DNA of 64,000 nt from Bacteroidaceae bacterium (GTDB lineage Bacteria > Bacteroidota > Bacteroidia > Bacteroidales > Bacteroidaceae). The position numbers and the translations under genes were made by a program. The notes beneath the pieces are model-generated. The model saw only the letters and a list, made by a program, of their open reading frames with translations, was not told the origin of the DNA and did not search any database. The stretch is taken from assembly GCA_017525235.1 (NCBI GenBank), contig JAFXTC010000029.1:1-64000 (forward strand). Direction: 5' to 3'. Shown here one piece after another: positions 56,461 through 64,000 of the stretch (position 1 is the stretch's first letter; every line of letters starts with the position of its first letter).

Positions 56461-59268
56461 TTATTTCTGGGGAGTCTTCATTCCTACAACCAAACGGTTA
56501 CCACTCTTAAAAATCTTCTGAGCCAGTTCCTTCAAGTCTGAGGTGGTGATACTCTGAACCATTTCATCGTAACCCGTTACATAATCTACATGGAAACGGG
56601 TAAGATTAATCATCTGATTCATCCAATAACCGTTCTTCTTCAGGTTCTCTGCATGTGAACGAATTAAATATTCCTTTATCTTCTGCAAATAATCATCTGA
56701 AGGACCTTCGGAGCAAACCTTTTCTATACCATTATAAACCACCTCCATCATACGCTCCAGTTTGTCTGGTGCTGTAGGCAACTTAATCCGGATGGTGGCA
56801 ATCTCCTCAGGATAATCAGAAAGAGAAGCACTGACAGGTACGCCATAGGCTCCGCCCTCGTCCTCACGAACAGTTTCTGTATACAGCATAGACATGGACT
56901 GCTCCAGCATATCAACGAGGATATCATTGCGTAAATTATCCTTAAGGGGAGCATGATATACAAAGTTTACTGTTGCGCTAGGCGTATCCTGTTCCTTCTC
57001 AAAAATGCAGGTACGTTCACCCTTGGTAAGACGACGGTCAATAACCTTGGCCTGCTCCATCTTTTTGCTTACAGGCAGTGCCCCTAAATACTTAGCCAAC
57101 AGAGGAGCAACGGAATCTGCGTTCAGGTCACCCACAAAGTAGAAGTCAAAGTCTGCCGCATTAGCAAAACGCTCTTTATAGATGTCCAAAATACGATCGT
57201 AGGAAATCTTTCCAAGATCCTCTGTACGCATGCGCTTAGCACGAATATTGTTACTATACAAAACACTTGCTATACTATCACTAAGAGCTGTCTGAGGATT
57301 CAAGTCCTGATTCTTCAAGGCATCTTGCAAACGGGCCATAGTGCTTTGAAATGCCTCATCGTCACGGTGAGGAGCCGTAAAGCAAAGATAAGTAAGCTGC
57401 AGAAGGGTCTCGAAGTCTTTTTTCACGCAACCACCACCCAAACTCTCCACACGATCACTTACAGAGGGATTAACAGAAACCTGAATACCTGAGAGTTTCT
57501 TGCTCAACTGGGTAGCAGTGAAGGTTCCCCAACCACCCAGACTTACCATATCTGCATTGCTTGAGCAATAGAATTCCTCATTGGGATAGAGGCTACTTCC
57601 GCCCCAGCTGGTAGCCTTCATAGAAATCTGATTAGGTGAATAATCAGTCTGCTTGACGCGAACCTTGATGCCGTTGCTCAAGGTTATCAGTTTGGAACCA
57701 AACACATCATCAGTAATGCTCTTTACCTTTGCCTTAGACTTCAACTTTGGTACCAAGGGGTCTGTATTTATTTCTTCTTTAAAGACCTCGATTTCCTCTG
57801 CATCCACATCGGCAAGGGTTTTAAGGATTTCCTCTTTTGTGGGATACTGAAGGTCTTCCTTTTCTGGCATGAAAAGTGCAATGGCACGATTCTTATCAGT
57901 AATCAGCATCGGAAAAGCCTGGTTGATGGCATCCAAAGGCAGCATGGGAATAATAGTCTTCATATTCTGATGTTCCCACTCAACACCTGGCGTAGGCTCA
58001 TTATCCAGGAAATAACGCACATAATTATTTACGTAACTGGTATTCTGCACTTTGTCGCGAGCTTCGTACCGGGCATCCAGACGCGATATATACTCTTGTT
58101 TGTAACGCTCATACTCGGCCTCTGTAAAACCACCACGCTTGGCACGAAGCAACTCGCGGTAAACTGCTGCGATTCCCTGCAGGTACTGACCTTCCTTCAT
58201 TACAATTTGGGCAATCACGCTTTCTTTTGACTTAGCCACCAAATATTCGCCAAAACCTATGCCAGCCTGCATGAAAGGACAATCAGGTTTCTGCGAGAGT
58301 TCAGACAAGCGCTCGTCAAACATGCCAGATACTGCACCCAACAAATATTCCTGAAAAAGATATGGCATGGTGCTCTTCATTTCGCGAGGGGTAGCATCAT
58401 GTTTGAACATAAGCAACGCATAAGCGGCAGTCTGCTCCTTATCCTTTTGGATAGAAATCAATGGCTCGTCGTTGTCAGGAACAGGTATTACCTCGCGTTT
58501 GGCAGCATCGGTTGGAGCTGGAGCAATATCGGCAAAGATTTCCTTTATCTTCTGTTCTATTTCATCGGGGTTTACATCGCCCACAATGACAAGGCCCTGC
58601 AAATCGGGACGATACCAACGACGGTAGTAAGAACGTAAGTCGTCATAGGGAAAGTTCATCACAATATCCATAGTACCAATGGGCATGCGATCTGCATAAC
58701 GGCTACCTACGAACAAATCCTTGAAAGCTGCCTCCTGCATACGCATCATAGCAGAGCGGCGCAGACGCCATTCCTCGTTGATGACACCACGCTCTTTGTC
58801 TATTTCCTTATCCTCAAGCAGGAGGTCGTGACTCCAGTCGTGCAGAATTAACAGACAAGAATCTATGGCACCAGCAGTCTCTACATTTACATTATTAATA
58901 TTGTATACAGTCTCATCGAAAGAAGTGTAGGCATTCAGGTTTTCGCCAAATTTAACACCAATGCGCTCAAGATACTGCTTCAAGGCATCACCAGGAAAAT
59001 GGGTGGTGCCATTAAAACACATGTGCTCCAAAAAGTGGGCCAATCCCCTCTGGTTATCTTCCTCCTGAATGGATCCTACCTTTTGGGCAATGTAGAAATC
59101 AACACGTTTCTCAGGCCACTCGTTATGGCGAATATAATAAGTAAGACCGTTAGGCAAAACACCCACCTTTACTGCAGGGTCAAGGGGAATGTTAGGCATC
59201 TGCTGCGCATAGACACCCATCGTACTAGCAAGCACAGCAATAACAATAGCCAATAATCTCTTTATCAT
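56461..59268 (-). CDS. Secreted M16-family zinc protease (two-domain)
   Basis: 935 residues, signal peptide 1-21 (cleavage after VYA). The inverted zinc motif HFLEH (His78, Glu81, His82) in GLAHFLEHMCFNGT is intact, with a downstream Glu in the NEEWRLRRSAM helix. Two M16 repeats are present: an active N-terminal half and a second half (about 530-935) lacking the zinc motif (YFVGDLNADSVAPLLAKYLGALPVS; FVYHAPLKDNLRNDILVD). It belongs to the large PqqL-type peptidases of Bacteroidota and would degrade peptides in the periplasm or outside. Confidence 0.93.
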   Translation of the reverse strand: MIKRLLAIVIAVLASTMGVYAQQMPNIPLDPAVKVGVLPNGLTYYIRHNEWPEKRVDFYIAQKVGSIQEEDNQRGLAHFLEHMCFNGTTHFPGDALKQYLERIGVKFGENLNAYTSFDETVYNINNVNVETAGAIDSCLLILHDWSHDLLLEDKEIDKERGVINEEWRLRRSAMMRMQEAAFKDLFVGSRYADRMPIGTMDIVMNFPYDDLRSYYRRWYRPDLQGLVIVGDVNPDEIEQKIKEIFADIAPAPTDAAKREVIPVPDNDEPLISIQKDKEQTAAYALLMFKHDATPREMKSTMPYLFQEYLLGAVSGMFDERLSELSQKPDCPFMQAGIGFGEYLVAKSKESVIAQIVMKEGQYLQGIAAVYRELLRAKRGGFTEAEYERYKQEYISRLDARYEARDKVQNTSYVNNYVRYFLDNEPTPGVEWEHQNMKTIIPMLPLDAINQAFPMLITDKNRAIALFMPEKEDLQYPTKEEILKTLADVDAEEIEVFKEEINTDPLVPKLKSKAKVKSITDDVFGSKLITLSNGIKVRVKQTDYSPNQISMKATSWGGSSLYPNEEFYCSSNADMVSLGGWGTFTATQLSKKLSGIQVSVNPSVSDRVESLGGGCVKKDFETLLQLTYLCFTAPHRDDEAFQSTMARLQDALKNQDLNPQTALSDSIASVLYSNNIRAKRMRTEDLGKISYDRILDIYKERFANAADFDFYFVGDLNADSVAPLLAKYLGALPVSKKMEQAKVIDRRLTKGERTCIFEKEQDTPSATVNFVYHAPLKDNLRNDILVDMLEQSMSMLYTETVREDEGGAYGVPVSASLSDYPEEIATIRIKLPTAPDKLERMMEVVYNGIEKVCSEGPSDDYLQKIKEYLIRSHAENLKKNGYWMNQMINLTRFHVDYVTGYDEMVQSITTSDLKELAQKIFKSGNRLVVGMKTPQK

Positions 59269-59296
59269 TTTATTATCTATTTTAGATGTTATTCAG

Positions 59297-59324
59297 TTTT
59301 CACTCTTCACTTTTACTTACTTCA
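59297..59324. repeat. Heptamer array
   Basis: Units TTTTCAC, TCTTCAC, TTTTACT, TACTTCA between the M16 gene and the small lipoprotein gene, covering the latter's stop codon (59319-59317). Confidence 0.5.
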
Positions 59325-59754
59325 TCCTCCACTTGCTCCTCTGGAATACCATAGGCAAGCCCACTTGTTCATGAACACTATCGGCAAAGACCAAATCCAA
59401 GAAAACATAAGCCGTAGAATCTACAGTATAAAGACTGTCTGAAAGTGCTTCTACGCGTACCACTCCACCCTTTCGGGCAAGTTCTTTTGACGCCTGTGCA
59501 ATAACATCCTGCATTTGCCGACTGTAATCCTCTGAGAATGTCTGAGCATCAGCCATTCCTTCCACAAACTGTTTAGTCTCTCCTTGAACAAATAGGGTAT
59601 AGTAACGCTTGGCTGCATGCTGCACACTCTCATGGGTAAAAGTATCTAATTCGTGACTTGTGCAAGCAAAGAAGAGGAATGCAAGAAAAAGAAGCCCCCA
59701 TCCCGCTCCACCTTTGGGGAAGTGCTTTTTATTACTTCTGTCTGATGAACACAT
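59317..59754 (-). CDS. Small lipoprotein, DUF4878-like
   Basis: 145 residues. Start ATG at 59754 lies inside the last codons of der (23-nt overlap). The N-terminus is unusual: residues 10-21 ([12 protein letters not shown]) come from a GC-rich repeat element and lead into the hydrophobic core [11 protein letters not shown], a plausible lipobox with Cys about 31. The mature part ([27 protein letters not shown]...[11 protein letters not shown]-like end) resembles NTF2-like/DUF4878 lipoproteins. Function unknown. The overlap suggests co-translation with der. Confidence 0.7.
   Translation of the reverse strand: MCSSDRSNKKHFPKGGAGWGLLFLAFLFFACTSHELDTFTHESVQHAAKRYYTLFVQGETKQFVEGMADAQTFSEDYSRQMQDVIAQASKELARKGGVVRVEALSDSLYTVDSTAYVFLDLVFADSVHEQVGLPMVFQRSKWRMK
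59694..59725. repeat. GC-rich element in the lipoprotein signal peptide
   Basis: Plus strand GCCCCCATCCC, GCTCC, ACCTTTGGGGAAGTGC. It shares the CCC-ATCCC-(T)CC layout of the copy at 6240-6276 and is read in frame on the minus strand as [11 protein letters not shown]. Confidence 0.55.
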
Positions 59755-61042
59755 TTATGGGCGTACCGTTAAAGTTCCAACGTTCACGAATTTTATTCTC
59801 AAGAAAACGGCGATAAGGTTCCTTCACATATTGCGGCAGGTTAGCATAGAACACAAAAGTTGGCACATATGTCTCAGGCACCTGCATACAATATTTTATT
59901 TTGATATACTTACCCTTCATGGATGGAGGCGGATAAGCCTCTATCAAAGGAAGCAGCTCCTCGTTGAGCTTGGCAGTAGAAACACGTCGACAACGGTTCT
60001 CGTAAACGTCTTTTGCAGTTTCCAGCACTTTAAAAATGCGCTGCTTGGTTAGGGCCGAAGCAAAAATGATGGGGAAATCTACAAAAGGAGCCATACGGTC
60101 GCGAATGGCATCTTCCATCGTCTTCATCACCTTTGTGTCCTTATCCGGAACCAAATCCCACTTGTTTACTACCACCACCAGACTCTTCTGGTTCTTCTGT
60201 ATCAACTGGAATATGTTCAAATCCTGACTCTCAATGCCGCGTGTAGCATCTATCATCAGTATGCAGACATCGCTGTTCTCAATAGCACGGATAGAACGCA
60301 TCACGCTGTAGAACTCCAGATCTTCAGTAACCTTGTTCTTTCTGCGGATTCCGGCAGTATCCACCAGATAGAAGTCGAACCCGAACTTATCATAGCGGGT
60401 ATAGATGCTGTCGCGAGTGGTCCCTGCAATATCCGTAACGATGTTACGATCCTCACCGACAAAAGCATTTATCAGCGAGCTCTTGCCTGCATTGGGGCGA
60501 CCCACCACAGCAAAGCGGGGTATGTTCTCATCCGGCAGTTCATTGCTTTCCTTGGGGAAAAGGCTCACAACAAAGTCCAGCAAATCACCCGTACCGCTTC
60601 CTGTAGCGGCCGAGATACACTGAGGATCACCCAATCCCAGCGAATAGAACTCGGCAGAGAGGTAAGTCTCGTTATTATCCGTCTTGTTGCAAACCAGTAC
60701 AACAGGCTTCTTGGTACGACGAAGGATACCTGCAACAGCCTCGTCAAGGTCAGTCACTCCATTATGAATATCCACCAGGAAGAGAATGACATCAGCCTCG
60801 TCTGTGGCCAGTGTTACCTGCTTACGAATCTCCTCTTCAAAGATATCATCACTGTTTACTACCCATCCGCCTGTATCAATCACAGAAAACTCTCTCTGCC
60901 CCCATTCGCACTTACCGTACTGGCGATCACGCGTAGTACCGGCCTCATCACTCACAATGGCGTGACGGGTTTGTGTAAGTCGGTTAAAAAGTGTCGACTT
61001 GCCCACATTAGGGCGTCCTACTATAGCTACTATGTTGCTCAT
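59732..61042 (-). CDS. der: Ribosome-assembly GTPase Der
   Basis: 436 residues from ATG at 61042. Two tandem GTPase domains: [17 protein letters not shown] and NKTD in the first; [25 protein letters not shown] and NKWD in the second; then a C-terminal KH-like domain (about 350-436). Der is needed for 50S subunit assembly. An upstream in-frame extension to 61144 precedes the promoter at 61060-61090 and is rejected. Confidence 0.97.
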   Translation of the reverse strand: MSNIVAIVGRPNVGKSTLFNRLTQTRHAIVSDEAGTTRDRQYGKCEWGQREFSVIDTGGWVVNSDDIFEEEIRKQVTLATDEADVILFLVDIHNGVTDLDEAVAGILRRTKKPVVLVCNKTDNNETYLSAEFYSLGLGDPQCISAATGSGTGDLLDFVVSLFPKESNELPDENIPRFAVVGRPNAGKSSLINAFVGEDRNIVTDIAGTTRDSIYTRYDKFGFDFYLVDTAGIRRKNKVTEDLEFYSVMRSIRAIENSDVCILMIDATRGIESQDLNIFQLIQKNQKSLVVVVNKWDLVPDKDTKVMKTMEDAIRDRMAPFVDFPIIFASALTKQRIFKVLETAKDVYENRCRRVSTAKLNEELLPLIEAYPPPSMKGKYIKIKYCMQVPETYVPTFVFYANLPQYVKEPYRRFLENKIRERWNFNGTPINVFIRQK

Positions 61043-61059
61043 AACTTCAAATTCGTGTG

Positions 61060-61090
61060 CAAAGGTACGAAAAGTCGAGAGCAGAACAAA
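61060..61090 (-). promoter_or_regulatory. Promoter of der
   Basis: Minus strand: TTTG (61090-61087), 19-nt spacer, TACCTTTG (61067-61060). Exact consensus; fixes the der start at 61042. Confidence 0.8.
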
Positions 61091-61111
61091 AAAAACGCGT
61101 TTCTTTTTTGC

Positions 61112-61160
61112 CGAGACGGAGTAACTTCGCGACTTTTGTCGCAAAGTTACAATAATCTCG
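61112..61160. other. Large dyad between der and the SLC13 gene
   Basis: GTAACTTCGCGAC (61121-61133) pairs with GTCGCAAAGTTAC (61138-61150; one mismatch, TTTT loop); outer arms CGAGA and TCTCG (61112-61116, 61156-61160) extend it. It could end SLC13 transcription, but the T-run on that strand is about 20 nt further on. It also contains a TAACTTTG box (minus). Role unclear. Confidence 0.45.
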
Positions 61161-61188
61161 ACTAAATTTGGAGATATATTTATTATAT

Positions 61189-62985
61189 CTATTGCAAAGG
61201 CGTCAATGGATATACGAGGTTCACTATGAAGATGTTCGCAGCCAAGATGATGAAATTCATCAGCAAACCAATACGCATAAAGTCGCTGAATCGGTAGCCG
61301 CCTGGACCATAGACCAGCATGTGGGTAGGCGAACCAATAGGCGTGGCGAAACTGCTGCTAACGCTTATCATCAAGGCTATAAGGAACGGATATGGCTCGT
61401 AGCCCAACTTCTCGGCAGCCTGATACATGATGGGGAAGAACATGGCACCTGCTGCTGTGTTAGAGATAAACTCGGTAATGAAGGTGCCAACGAAACATAT
61501 TGCAGTCATCACTACAAACGGATTGGTGCCGCAGACATTCAGGATACCATTAGCCATCCACTCGGCGATACCGGTTTTCTGAATGGCAAGACCCAGGACG
61601 GCACTTCCGGCAAAGACCATAAGAATCTCCCAGTTGACGGCACGCATGGCCTGCTCCATATTGCAGCAACGGCAGATGAGCATAGCTGCTGCGGCTAGGA
61701 AGGCACATTGTAACAGTGGCATGATGCCAAGTGCCGATACCACCACCATCGCTATCATAATGGCTGTGGAGATGAGTGTGCCGTATCCGATGTTGGGCAC
61801 ATCGTCGGAGTCGAAGAACTGGATTTTATCCTTCAAGGTTGAGCTGTCTGGGTCGAAATGCTTCGGGCATACTAACAGCAACGTGTCACCAGCCTGCAGA
61901 ACCACATCGCGAGGTGCTTCCTTAATACGTTCACTCAGGCGGGATACTGCCACCAGTACCATGTTGTTTTTCTTCTCAAACCCACTGTCGGCTATTGTAC
62001 TGCCTATCAGGCTGCTGCCAAAGGTAACGTATGCCGTGCGTACTTGGTCTTCCATATCTTTCTCATTAATAGAGAAGGCATGGTGATCGGCGGAGACCAA
62101 CTGATGTTTCACAGTCATCTCATATAACTCGTCAATCTGTCCGGCATATATCAGATGGTCACCGCCCATCAGGGGCTCGTCCTCGGTGACAGGCAATGGG
62201 GTATCATCAAAGTGATACATCTTTATCAGACTGCCACCTTTGATATGGTAGAGACCTGCCTCACCCAGTGTCTGCCCAATGAACGGATTGTCCGATGGTA
62301 CCTGCAGTTCAACGGTGTACTCGCCTGTCGACTCAAATGCCGATTCAGGTGCCTTGCGGTCTGGCAACAACTTACGCATGGCGATTATAGACAGCACGCC
62401 TATTGCCAGACAGAATAGTCCGGGAATAGTGGTGGCCAGAATGTTCATGGCATGGCCTGTATTCTCTTCGTAAAGTCCGCTTATAATCAGGTTTGGCGGC
62501 GTACCGATGAGGGTACATACACCACCCATACCCGAAGCGTAACTGAGGGGGATAAGCAGTTTAGAGGGCGAGACTCCAAGTTTCTTAGCCCACATCTTGA
62601 CGATTTTCACAAAGAGAGCTACGACGGTGGTGTTGCTGAGAAACGAACTGAGAAAGGCAACAGGCAACATCAGTCGCGTTACCGCTTTTGCATAGCTGTT
62701 TGGCTGCCCCAGCAAATACCTCACCATATAATGCAGTACTCCTGTATGCATCAGTCCCGCTACAACCACAAACAACACACCTACCGTTACCACAGATGTC
62801 CCGCTAAAGCCCGAGAAGGCCTCTTTTGCATCGAGTACACCAGTGACATACAGAATGCCTATAGCTCCGAGGAACACTATGTCTGAGCGCCACTTGGTGA
62901 ACAACAAAATACTGAACATACCTAGCACCGTGACGATGGTTATCCAGGCATCAAGGCCGAAGCCTAAAAATATGAACTCCTCCAT
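61189..62985 (-). CDS. SLC13/DASS-family anion permease with RCK_C domains
   Basis: 598 residues. About 11-13 transmembrane helices in two halves, with family motifs [14 protein letters not shown] and [23 protein letters not shown] in the first and [14 protein letters not shown] and [23 protein letters not shown] in the second. Between them, residues about 225-400 are two TrkA_C/RCK_C-like domains ([34 protein letters not shown]), often regulatory. Such permeases carry sulfate, dicarboxylates or other anions with Na+ or H+. A paralogue (63381-64000) lies upstream with a STAS gene between them. Confidence 0.9.
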   Translation of the reverse strand: MEEFIFLGFGLDAWITIVTVLGMFSILLFTKWRSDIVFLGAIGILYVTGVLDAKEAFSGFSGTSVVTVGVLFVVVAGLMHTGVLHYMVRYLLGQPNSYAKAVTRLMLPVAFLSSFLSNTTVVALFVKIVKMWAKKLGVSPSKLLIPLSYASGMGGVCTLIGTPPNLIISGLYEENTGHAMNILATTIPGLFCLAIGVLSIIAMRKLLPDRKAPESAFESTGEYTVELQVPSDNPFIGQTLGEAGLYHIKGGSLIKMYHFDDTPLPVTEDEPLMGGDHLIYAGQIDELYEMTVKHQLVSADHHAFSINEKDMEDQVRTAYVTFGSSLIGSTIADSGFEKKNNMVLVAVSRLSERIKEAPRDVVLQAGDTLLLVCPKHFDPDSSTLKDKIQFFDSDDVPNIGYGTLISTAIMIAMVVVSALGIMPLLQCAFLAAAAMLICRCCNMEQAMRAVNWEILMVFAGSAVLGLAIQKTGIAEWMANGILNVCGTNPFVVMTAICFVGTFITEFISNTAAGAMFFPIMYQAAEKLGYEPYPFLIALMISVSSSFATPIGSPTHMLVYGPGGYRFSDFMRIGLLMNFIILAANIFIVNLVYPLTPLQ

Positions 62986-63017
62986 TTCTCCCTTAATTTC
63001 TTTAACTTCTTAACTTC

Positions 63018-63320
63018 CTATTTAAACTCAAAGAGGTTTATGAAGCCAGTCATGGCAAATACGGCACGGATATCATTCGAGATGCCCCTAATGTACACGT
63101 GGTCCCCTTTGGGTTTAGCGCTCTTAAGGATGCTAAGGAAAATACGCAGACCTGCTGATGAGATGTAGTCCAGTTTCGAGCAGTCCAGAATGATGTCATG
63201 GCCAGAGCTTTCCTTCAGGGGTATTACGGCCTGATCTGCTTCAGGAGCAGAAGCCGTATCTAAGCGGCCCTCAAAATACATCACTAAATCGTTGTTTTCT
63301 TCTCTTAATTCTGTTTTCAT
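63018..63320 (-). CDS. STAS-domain protein (anti-sigma-factor-antagonist type)
   Basis: 100 residues, one STAS domain. LVMYFEGRLDTASAPEADQAV, IILDCSKLDYISSAGLRIFLSILKSAK and GDHVYIRGISNDIRAVFAMTGFINLFEF match SpoIIAA-type proteins; the Ser in SSAGLR is the usual phosphorylation site. Normally these bind a serine kinase/anti-sigma factor; none is seen here. Its place between two SLC13 permeases recalls SLC26 carriers, where a STAS domain is fused to the transporter. A regulatory role on the permeases is an inference. Confidence 0.88.
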   Translation of the reverse strand: MKTELREENNDLVMYFEGRLDTASAPEADQAVIPLKESSGHDIILDCSKLDYISSAGLRIFLSILKSAKPKGDHVYIRGISNDIRAVFAMTGFINLFEFK

Positions 63321-63356
63321 ATTCTATATATTTTTGTTTTGTTTTCGTTCCCGTAA

Positions 63357-63377
63357 TTAATTGTTCATTGTTAATTG
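63357..63377. repeat. Heptamer array
   Basis: Units TTAATTG, TTCATTG, TTAATTG between the STAS gene and the second SLC13 gene, at its 3' end. Confidence 0.5.
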
Positions 63378-63380
63378 AAT

Positions 63381-64000
63381 CTACAAATATAGTGGATAAA
63401 TAAGATTTACTACAATCAAGGCTATGGTAAGCAGCACAATGTGCATGCAGATACCCAGACGGGCAAAGTCCGTAAAGCGGAACGAGCCTGGGCCGTAAAT
63501 AAGCATGTGAGTACCGCTGCCAATGGGTGAGGCAAAGCTAATAGACACACTCAGCATGAGCGAAATAGCGAATGGCATGGGGTTGCATCCCAAAATCTCA
63601 GCTTGCTGATACATAATGGGGAAGAAGATTGCTGTAGCACCCATGTCACTTACCAATTCACTTACTATTGATGCCAGCAGACACATCACAGTCATCACCA
63701 CATAGGGATTACTGCCGCACATATCCAGCACATTTTCTGCAATGCTATCGGCAATACCCGTTTTGGTGATAGCCGTCGAGAAGACCACCGTAACACCCAG
63801 CACAATCAGTAACTCCCACTCTATGTACTTGGTGATGCCAGTCATACGGCAGCATCCAGTAAGAATCATCAATCCAGCGGCCAGCATAGTAGCTGCCATA
63901 AGTGGTATCAGGTGGAAGGATGAAATCACAAACATCATGGCAAAGATGATAGCCGAGGTGATAGTCTTCGGACCCAATTGAGGCACAAAATGGCTGTCGA
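63381..64000 (-). CDS. Second SLC13/DASS permease, 3' part (partial)
   Basis: The frame stays open to the window edge; about 206 C-terminal residues are visible, and a GTG at 63986 is a valine, not the start. Residues align with the C-terminal half of the 61189 protein: DSHFVPQLGPKTITSAIIFAMM, WELLIVLGVTVVFSTAITKTGIADSIAENVLDMCGSNPYVVMT, then VSDMGATAIFFPIMYQQAEILG and ASPIGSGTHMLIYGPGSFRFTDFARLG. It is a true paralogue, not a fragment of the first. The N-terminal half lies outside the window. Confidence 0.88.
   Translation of the reverse strand, partial: DSHFVPQLGPKTITSAIIFAMMFVISSFHLIPLMAATMLAAGLMILTGCCRMTGITKYIEWELLIVLGVTVVFSTAITKTGIADSIAENVLDMCGSNPYVVMTVMCLLASIVSELVSDMGATAIFFPIMYQQAEILGCNPMPFAISLMLSVSISFASPIGSGTHMLIYGPGSFRFTDFARLGICMHIVLLTIALIVVNLIYPLYL

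Noticed and set aside
61043-61144. N-terminal extension of Der
   Set aside because: It contains the der promoter itself; Der begins [16 protein letters not shown].

Overview
The window looks like a chromosomal segment of a Bacteroidales bacterium, most likely of the Prevotellaceae (gut or rumen Prevotella type). Evidence: promoters of the Bacteroidota form (TTTG, about 19-20 bp, TAnnTTTG) in front of many genes; Bacteroidota-style proteins (TlpA-type thioredoxin fusions, MacB-like permeases of about 850 residues, GH92/GH125 mannosidases, a GH10-CE1 xylanase-esterase of the type known from Prevotella ruminicola); and Bacteroidota-type gene orders (tig-clpP-clpX, paired PpiC/SurA with an OstA-like protein and mutL). 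No transposase, integrase, phage gene, rRNA or CRISPR array was seen.

Layout. 1-6.3 kb: 5' end of a secreted protein, a SemiSWEET transporter, a padR-pspC pair, and a 1086-residue secreted fusion of a calpain-like protease with a TlpA-like thioredoxin. 6.3-16.8 kb: a periplasmic GDPD phosphodiesterase, a porin-like barrel, a short histidine kinase, a paralogous thioredoxin protein, a MacB-like ABC exporter, a receiver-Fis response regulator and a YqiA-like esterase. 16.9-29.9 kb: GH18, xth, GH51, NUDIX-queA, cutC, then a transglutaminase-GH125-GH92 operon that looks like alpha-mannan/N-glycan processing. 30-34.5 kb: groES-groEL and a GH10-CE1 enzyme with its own strong promoter. 34.6-50.3 kb: a long minus-strand housekeeping block (asnS, RsuA/RluB-like synthase, purB, tRNA-Val, trpS, mutL, a small membrane protein, OstA-like, two SurA-like chaperones, guaB, recQ). 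50.4-64 kb: clpX-clpP-tig, lptB, mlaE-mlaF, an M16 protease, a small lipoprotein, der, and two SLC13 permeases flanking a STAS protein (the second runs off the window end).

Two dispersed repeat families cross this otherwise ordinary backbone. One is a set of degenerate tandem heptamers, about 19 arrays, mostly at gene borders; several supply stop or start codons and two lie inside open frames (queA, GH51). The other is a GC-rich partly palindromic element of about 30-35 nt, found in intergenic DNA and read in frame inside the histidine kinase, QueA and the lipoprotein signal peptide, in the manner of Rickettsia palindromic elements. Other leads are the calpain-thioredoxin fusion with its mosaic paralogue and a pair of tandem 18-bp dyads between the ABC permease and response regulator genes.

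All functional calls come from reading the translated sequence by eye; no database search was run.
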